Shown one piece after another: positions 60,501 to 64,000 of a stretch of DNA of 64,000 nucleotides. The stretch is taken from assembly GCA_012932295.1 (NCBI GenBank), contig JAAONU010000016.1:26597290-26661289 (forward strand), written 5' to 3'. Below the pieces are notes generated by a model. That model was given only the letters and a program-made list of their open reading frames with translations, was not told the origin of the DNA and searched no databases. Position numbers and translations under genes: made by a program. The number at the start of each line of letters is the position of its first letter. Within the stretch, counting starts at the first letter, position 1. Origin of the DNA: Cyclina sinensis (lineage: Eukaryota > Mollusca > Bivalvia > Venerida > Veneridae).

Positions 60501-62021
60501 TGACAGTATAGAACAGTATGCACCAGGGTTTAAGGACAGTGTTGTAGGCCGTGATATTCTCACACCTCCAGACCTTGAGGCAGTTTTTGGACTCACAGGA
60601 GGGGTATAGACATTCATTCACCTGTTCTAGTTACATCTGTATAGATTATCAGAGGAACTGAAAATGAAAATTATTTTTGGGCAGACTTCAACCATAAAGG
60701 GGCAAGTCCATGCTGTCTGATCATGGTCTGCACTATTAGACATACAGTCAGTAAATTTTCAAACAGCAGCCCCATAAAAAGTCAATGAACTGTCACAAGC
60801 CCATTTTAGATAATTAGCATGGTAAGGGTTAATACATTGATTATAGGTAAAGTGTCATTTGCTCAACATTATCTCCATGAAAATAGCTGTAATATAGTAT
60901 GTTAGAGTACAGGCTGAATAAAAAAAAAATAGGCAAAAGAAAATTGGTTGAAACCAATTTCTGTCTTCCTTTCAGAATATCTTCCATGGGGCGATGTCTT
61001 TGGACCAGCTATATATGAGCCGACCAACTTCAGTTCTAAGTAACTACAGATCACCTCTGTCAAGGCTGTACCTATGTGGTAGCGGGGCACATCCAGGTTT
61101 GTAATTGTCCACTTTAATTCAAAGATTTAAAAGTAATGGCCTGGCTTGTAAGATCCTTAGTATAATGATCACTTTTCATTCAGAGTTTACATGTTTCATC
61201 CTAGGATCTCTGACTAACAATTCAACCCTTTTCTTATGAGATTTTTAACCACAGTCCCATTTTTCAGTGCTACATGTTTGAGAAGGACAATGTCATCGGC
61301 ATGATCATAAGCCTTACAAAATCTTAAATTCCGCCTTTTAAGGTCACATCTGATTGATTTTATGGTATTTAAAAAAGTCTTGCTTCATCTTTGCCACAGA
61401 ACCTTACCTCTTAAACAGTTTTCATTAAACTCTAGTGCTCTAGTGAGCTTGAAATGTTACAGAGTGTTATAATAATTCCATTCGTTTACAATAATGCAAA
61501 ATCATACTCCAGATGTGAGGCTTATGTCACTTGTTTACATTTCTTGGTATGTTTGAAAGACACATGGAAATTGCAACAGTTGTATGTTAGCACGATAATT
61601 TGTATTGTCAGATTTATAAATAAATGCAATTTGTCATTTGTCTTGAGAGGTTCTGCCCATCCAAAATCTTTCTTTGCCCCTGCCACCCCAGTGATTATGT
61701 CTTAATTAATGGTCTAAATTTATGTTCATTTGATGTTCTGCCATCTTGGCTGTTACCTCAGCCATTTTATTTCCATATGGTAAGTTTAACATTATTTTCA
61801 GTGAAAATAACTGTATATTATTGTTAGTTTTAAGGTATCTTAGTTTTGTTTATCGTAAGATCAAAGTAGATGTTATTACAACTTTGCTGTTTGTTTTATA
61901 ATAACCTTGTAGGTAATTTAACCAATTCTTTGGCATTTTTCCAGGTGGAGGTGTAATGGGGTCAGCTGGAAGGCTTGCTGCTAACACTGTGATAGAAGAT
62001 CGTAAACGTCTTGGGTTATAA
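39539..62021 (+). CDS. PYROXD2: PYROXD2-like FAD-dependent oxidoreductase, complete, 16 coding exons
   Basis: Exons: 39539-39671, 40326-40345, 42343-42436, 43725-43798, 44940-45098, 45570-45726, 46212-46273, 46922-47019, 47376-47517, 47897-48028, 49355-49427, 50617-50773, 59954-60108, 60497-60603, 60976-61096, 61945-62021 (TAA). All introns are GT-AG and the 1761 nt stay in frame: 586 residues (human about 581). The N-terminus has basic residues and ASRLYSN, a plausible mitochondrial presequence. [13 protein letters not shown] is the Rossmann FAD motif. Further family landmarks: [54 protein letters not shown] (here [12 protein letters not shown]), [98 protein letters not shown] and [15 protein letters not shown]. 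The human protein is mitochondrial and linked to complex IV function; its substrate is not established. Confidence 0.96.
39800..40055 (+). repeat. Minisatellite, 39-bp unit, ~6 copies (PYROXD2 intron)
   Basis: TTGAACATGTTTTGACTGGG plus AAGTTGGGAACCATTCCAT repeats every 39 bp, with one shortened unit. The period is a multiple of three, so both strands give open frames of 70-90 codons, which are artefacts. Confidence 0.9.
40528..40760. mobile_element. Degenerate MITE copy (TTAACCCTGAACCTGCTGAA family)
   Basis: The left end TTTAACCCTGAACATGCTGAA resembles the inverted repeat of the better copy at 46653-46866. The interior shares GCAGACCATGATCAGATTGCA and GCAGGCAAATCCTGATCTGCA, which pair as an internal hairpin. 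The right end is eroded. Confidence 0.55.
43885..44370 (+). repeat. Minisatellite, ~39-bp unit, ~12 copies (PYROXD2 intron)
   Basis: The unit ACTGATATTTGATAGATACA plus GAAGAGTTCAGAATATCAC repeats, with phase points at about 44194, 44233 and 44272 (39 bp). Left copies are more diverged than right ones. Confidence 0.85.
46653..46866. mobile_element. MITE, 214 bp, with terminal and internal inverted repeats
   Basis: The ends TTAACCCTTAACCTGCTGAA and TTCAGCAGGTTCAGGGTTAA pair at 18 of 20 positions. A strong internal hairpin uses AGTATAGAGCCAGGCCAGCC and GACCAGGCTCTATACT, around GCACATCCGTGC. It may use TTAA as target, but flanking duplication cannot be separated from the TIR. It lies in a PYROXD2 intron. 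Related copies are at 40528-40760 and 60690-60840. Confidence 0.85.
47070..47160 (-). repeat. tRNA-like SINE remnant in PYROXD2 intron (reverse strand)
   Basis: On the minus strand, TGGTAGAGTGG (A box, complement of 47129-47139) is followed 23 bp later by GAGTTCAAACC (B box, complement of 47095-47105) in the spacing of a tRNA-derived polymerase III promoter. No paired acceptor stem is present. Confidence 0.6.
48345..48650 (+). repeat. Dispersed repeat (ACCCCGAAATGAAGTTTGGG family)
   Basis: Begins ACACCCCGAAATGAAGTTTG, GGGGGTATATAGGAGTCACC and ends GGGGGGTATTAATCACATTT followed by AGTGATAGCTCTAGTT. The closing phrase recurs at about 51760-51795 (GGGGGTATGAATCGCATTCA, GCGATAGTTCTAGTT), marking a common 3' end. 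The 100-codon open frame inside is not a gene. Confidence 0.7.
49615..50435. mobile_element. Pogo/Tigger-like MITE, 821 bp, TA target duplication
   Basis: The left end CAGTAAAGTCTCGCTTTGCG and right end AGCGAGACTTTACTG are inverted repeats, directly flanked by TA on each side (49613-49614 and 50436-50437). The CAGT...ACTG termini with TA duplication are typical of pogo/Tigger-class Tc1-mariner elements. Inner subterminal CGACCGACCC, TTACGACC and GGTCTTAAT words recur, possibly transposase-binding repeats. No transposase frame is visible, so it is non-autonomous. It sits in the intron between PYROXD2 exons 11 and 12. Confidence 0.88.
50950..51800 (+). repeat. Dispersed repeat block with a 71-bp exact tandem duplication
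   Basis: The block starts TATGCTCCCTGGAGCATGTA and GTTGCCGCTTTGTCC and closes with GGTGGGGGTATGAATCGCAT and CGATAGTTCTAG, like the repeat at 48345-48650. Inside, 51623-51693 is exactly repeated at 51694-51764 (GTATTTGTGCCACTTAAGTT to ACATTGGTGGGGG). Non-coding. Confidence 0.7.
52150..53185 (+). repeat. Tandem repeat array, ~155-bp unit, forward copy (PYROXD2 intron 12)
   Basis: Units carry AGGTTCCTTTTGAAATTGG, CTAATTTTATCAGAGTTATG, GxCCTTTTTxxACTxxATxTT, TTTCCACACATTTTAAGGAA and AATGCTTxCACAGATTTCAT, then CATATTTTGCATGCATATxT. GGTTCCTTT starts near 52314, 52468, 52625, 52770 and 52931. It ends with AGCATCTGTGTCCCATGGAC ACATTTCTAG. A 213-codon open frame runs through it and is not a gene. The same family lies inverted at 58408-59560. 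Confidence 0.85.
53190..54150. other. Intronic DNA, no clear feature
   Basis: Part of the 9.2-kb PYROXD2 intron 12. Two related phrases, CTCGCATATAAGATGCACCC (about 53267) and CTCGTATAAGACGTGGCC (about 53325), hint at an old DNA-transposon end, but no partner was found. Confidence 0.3.
54160..54593. mobile_element. Inverted-repeat element with an internal tRNA-like head
   Basis: The left end TTAAAGAGGCTGTACTCCAG ATTTGACATAAAA pairs with the right end TTTTTGTCATCTGGAGCACA GCTCCTTTAA. Inside, on the minus strand, CCATGGTGGTGACAGTAAAA (A-box-like) and GAGTTCAAATCAGG (B-box-like) lie in the order of a polymerase III promoter (54300-54375). Whether it is a MITE with a captured SINE or a SINE family with inverted ends is unclear. 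Confidence 0.65.
54600..55505. other. Intronic DNA, no feature recognised
   Basis: AT-rich part of PYROXD2 intron 12 without identifiable repeat, exon or RNA gene. Confidence 0.3.
55509..55890. mobile_element. MITE, 382 bp, ~40-bp terminal inverted repeats
   Basis: The left end CTAAGGCCTAAAATAAAATA continues TTGTTTGTTTCCCCTGCCGG. The right end GCCGGAGGGGAAACAAACAA continues TATTTTATATTAGGCCTAAG, its near-perfect reverse complement. The interior is AT-rich without coding. A target duplication could not be resolved. It lies in PYROXD2 intron 12. Confidence 0.85.
56320..56820 (+). repeat. Degenerate dispersed repeat (AGCTTACCTCAGC...GATCACC type)
   Basis: Begins TTTTAGCTTACCTCAGCATA and ATGAGCTATTAGGATCACCC, then has two or three units with TTTCCATCAAACTTTACGGA, AATGATCATTATATTGC and GGTTCCAGTCTGTTACGC. 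It resembles 3800-4600. Non-coding. Confidence 0.65.
57178..57565 (+). repeat. Dispersed repeat (ATGCCCCCAAAGGGAGGCAT, GTCCGTCC, AAGGTCAAGGTCA)
   Basis: A small inverted head (ATGCCCCCAAAGGGAGGCAT) is followed by TGTCTGTCCGTCCATCTGGC, TCCATAACTTTGTCAGTCAT and two blocks that each end in a GGTCAAGGTCACA phrase. It is related to the segment at 62340-62585. AGGTCA half-sites at 57342-57360 form a perfect direct repeat. Confidence 0.75.
58408..59560 (-). repeat. Tandem repeat array, ~155-bp unit, inverted copy (PYROXD2 intron 12)
   Basis: The minus strand carries the same unit as 52150-53185: AGGTTCCTTTCTAAATTGGG, CACCTCCAATTTTATCAGAG and AAAGGAAAATGCTTxCA. It starts at the same end phrase, CTAGAAATGTGTCCATGGGA on the plus strand. 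The two arrays therefore face each other across about 5.2 kb. Confidence 0.85.
60690..60840. mobile_element. Partial MITE copy (46653 family) in PYROXD2 intron
   Basis: The segment contains GGCAAGTCCATGCTGTCTGA, CATGGTCTGCACTATT and AACAGCAGCCCCATAAAAAG, and ends ATGGTAAGGGTTAAT. The wording resembles the interior of the copy at 40528-40760 (ACAAGTCCATTAACTG, GCAGACCATGATCAG) in opposite orientation. The outer inverted repeat is mostly lost. Confidence 0.5.
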
Positions 62022-62339
62022 GTCTTCAGACATTCTGCAGTGATATTCATGTATATTACATGGACTGTATATTGTTAGTGTAAACTGTGATAAACAGATT
62101 TTTGTTGATATTTTTGTGGTGTTTTTGTTGTTTTGGCAAGGTCCAATGCATACTCAAAGGATTTTTGCATATTCTTTTTGTCCTTTATCTAGGACTGTGC
62201 AACTTTAATTAGCAGTCTTTGCTAATTTCCAGCTTATATTTAAAGCAACAACCATCCAGGTGGATTTGCCTGTATTACTCAGTGAAAATATACTGTCCTA
62301 TTGTCATACCTGTCTCTGAGTTATATAGACTGCTTTTAT

Positions 62340-62585
62340 CATATGCCCAAAAGGGGCATATTATGTTATGGTCCTGGACGTCCATCCGTCCCTCCATTAC
62401 CAATTTGGTTTCTGGAGGATAACTTGAGTTTGGCCTACAGTCTTTTTACTTCATATGGTTATTGCCCACATTGAGTGGATGACCCCTATTAATTTTTGGG
62501 TCAGTAGCTCAAAGGTCAAGGTCACAGTGATCTTAACATTGAAATCAATTGTCAATATTAGTCCCGCCCGGGGGCTTATATATAG
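62340..62585 (+). repeat. Dispersed repeat (GTCCATCCGTCC...AAGGTCAAGGTCACAG) after PYROXD2
   Basis: Begins ATATGCCCAAAAGGGGCATA (inverted head), then GTCCATCCGTCCCTCC, TGGATGACCCCTATTAATTT, CTCAAAGGTCAAGGTCACAG and ends CCCGCCCGGGGGCTTATATA. It is related to 57178-57565. It lies 320 bp after the PYROXD2 stop and may be in the 3' UTR or just beyond. Confidence 0.75.
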
Positions 62586-62589
62586 TTAT

Positions 62590-63310
62590 ACACTCAACAA
62601 AAGAAATTAAGGGTCAAGGACTTATGACAGCAGTTCTTTTTTACTTGCTGAAGTTTAAAATCCAACAAAACTTCATTATATCTGTGACCAATCTAAAATA
62701 AAAGTAACATGTGTTTCATAAACACAGTAGGACGATTAATCCTCAAAGACAACCCCTATCAGTTTTAAAGTGTTTGAGACTTAATGGGTGAGGTAAACAC
62801 ATTGGCTTATCATAAGAAATATGGAAACCAGTTAAATTCTAGAAATGGGTATGACCTCCTCGAGCTCGGATAACCTCTTTGACACAGGTCTGGAAGCTGT
62901 GTATAAGCTTTTTGATGTCCCTTTGTGGTTTAAGACCCCATTGCTCAGTAAGAGCAGCAGCCAGCTCATTTCTGGTTGACGGCTGATGTCCCAAGCATGT
63001 TCTATTGGGTTCATGTCTGCAGACCTAGCTGGCCATTCCATACGTTCAACACCTTGGTTGTCAAGGTACTGATTGATGATTCTCACACAGCTGTAGCATT
63101 GTCGACCATTAACACAAATTCCTGGCTGATTGCACCAGCATATGGAATTAAGTGAGGTCAGAGAATCTTGTCAATATAACGTCTAGCAGTAACTGTGCCG
63201 TTAACAACCACTTGAAGGTCTGTGTACAGGTACTTTTGCAAAAGTCGATAACATGATGCTCATAGGCCAGCTCGTGCTGCATTTGCCCAGCCGGCAGATG
63301 ACCGACTGCT
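62590..63310 (-). mobile_element. Tc1-like transposon remnant (reverse strand)
   Basis: On the minus strand the transposase reads VVNGTVTARRYIDKIL, a broken stretch with YAGAISQEFVLMVDNATA (second catalytic D), RIINQYLDNQGVERMEWPAR and SADMNPIEHAWD (third catalytic E). The plus-strand left end ACACTCAACAAAAGAAATTA is a typical Tc1 terminal sequence at about 62590. The N-terminal half and the other inverted repeat are missing and stops interrupt the frame. It belongs to a different subfamily from the copy near 6 kb. Confidence 0.82.
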
Positions 63311-63319
63311 CTGGCTGGT

Positions 63320-64000
63320 ACAAAGCCTAGAACTTTTTTGTATTTATGTTTTTTATGCGTGGTACTTGCCCCACTCCTCTCTCCCCCACTCCACAAGATT
63401 CCACCCCCCCCCCCCCCAAAAGAATCTCATTTTTATTTTTTCCAGGGATGCCCCCTGCCCCTCCCAAATCAAGAAAAAAAGTTTCTTTTCTCTTTGTTCA
63501 TTTCCTTATTTTGCTTCTTTTTTCAGGGCAGATTGGTAGGTACTTGCAAGCCCATTTCCAATAAATAAAACAGAGGAGCTTTGGTCCTGTTTTGTGGTGC
63601 TCTTGTAATATAGCTGTGTTTACCAGGTTTTCCAGCTAAAGTGGTTGCTTATGACAGTGACTTGCTTAATGTAAATTTTCTATGAAATGGGATGATGTGT
63701 GTTATTTGTGGCTGAATATTGCATGATGTTCTATCCATTAGAAAATGCACAGGATTAAAATATTTCATTAATCTTTAAGTCTATGTTTTGACAAAACAAC
63801 CTTCAGTAGTTCTTAATTCTGAAATTACACCCAAATATAAAAACTTATTAGCTGAATCAGTTATATTTGTATCATATGTACAGATCTATTTTAATTTCAA
63901 TTTCAGCTTTGGTTGAACTGTACCTTGACTGACTTACAGGTTTTCTAAGCAAAAAACAAAACAAAAAAATAGAACGATTTGTAAAAGTTTACTTTAAATT
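63320..64000. other. No gene recognised; poly(C) and pyrimidine-rich tract
   Basis: A C-rich run at about 63401-63416 is embedded in a pyrimidine-rich stretch (63360-63500) that gives overlapping proline/phenylalanine-rich frames without homology. The remainder is AT-rich. AATAAATAAA at about 63560 could be a distal polyadenylation signal of PYROXD2, but this is weak. Confidence 0.3.

Noticed and set aside
60306..60617. 103-codon minus-strand frame
   Set aside because: Antisense of PYROXD2 exon 14 and flanking intron; the sense exon matches the family and has splice sites.
63338..63568. Proline/phenylalanine-rich overlapping frames
   Set aside because: Caused by a poly(C) run and pyrimidine-rich tract; no homology recognised.

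Overview
This window is animal nuclear DNA. It is AT-rich and made of small exons with GT-AG introns separated by long, repeat-packed non-coding sequence. The repeat families (CR1-like and L1-like non-LTR retrotransposons, Tc1-like transposons, MITEs, tRNA-like SINEs, and degenerate repeats carrying GTCCGTCC or AAGGTCAAGGTCA) together with the gene content suggest a mollusc, most likely a bivalve. The species call is an inference from repeat style; no database was searched.

Three protein genes can be read with confidence, all on the + strand. (1) 14530-16692: the last five exons of a haem-dependent dye-decolourising (DyP/YfeX-type) peroxidase, with all three key catalytic residues; its N-terminal exons were not found. 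(2) 30111-31475: a complete three-exon atypical dual-specificity phosphatase of the DUSP3/VHR type, 199 aa. (3) 39539-62021: a complete 16-exon PYROXD2-like FAD-dependent oxidoreductase, 586 aa, including a 20-nt microexon and a 9.2-kb intron. These genes share no obvious pathway and there is no operon-like organisation.

Layout. 1-14.5 kb is mostly mobile-element debris: an L1-like 3' end, a rearranged Tc1 transposon, a decayed L1-like piece, a reverse-strand CR1 and two large minisatellites. It also holds a GC-rich candidate promoter plus first coding exon at 6905-7021. 14.5-17.4 kb is the peroxidase gene. 17.7-22 kb is satellite-like DNA, including a roughly 510-540-bp repeat built around a perfect hairpin. 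22.5-23.7 kb is an apparently identical 621-bp tandem duplication that carries two candidate exons. 25.3-28.1 kb holds open segments that may be a decayed or unrecognised gene. 30-31.8 kb is the phosphatase. 33.4-37.6 kb is repeats plus a CR1 copy split by a MITE with a clear target-site duplication. 37.9-62 kb is PYROXD2 and its candidate promoter; its introns hold at least five inverted-repeat elements, three minisatellite-type repeats and two inverted repeat arrays. 62.3-63.4 kb is a dispersed repeat and a Tc1-like remnant.

Exon boundaries were placed by hand from reading frame, splice consensus and recalled family sequences, so they are good models rather than transcript-verified structures.
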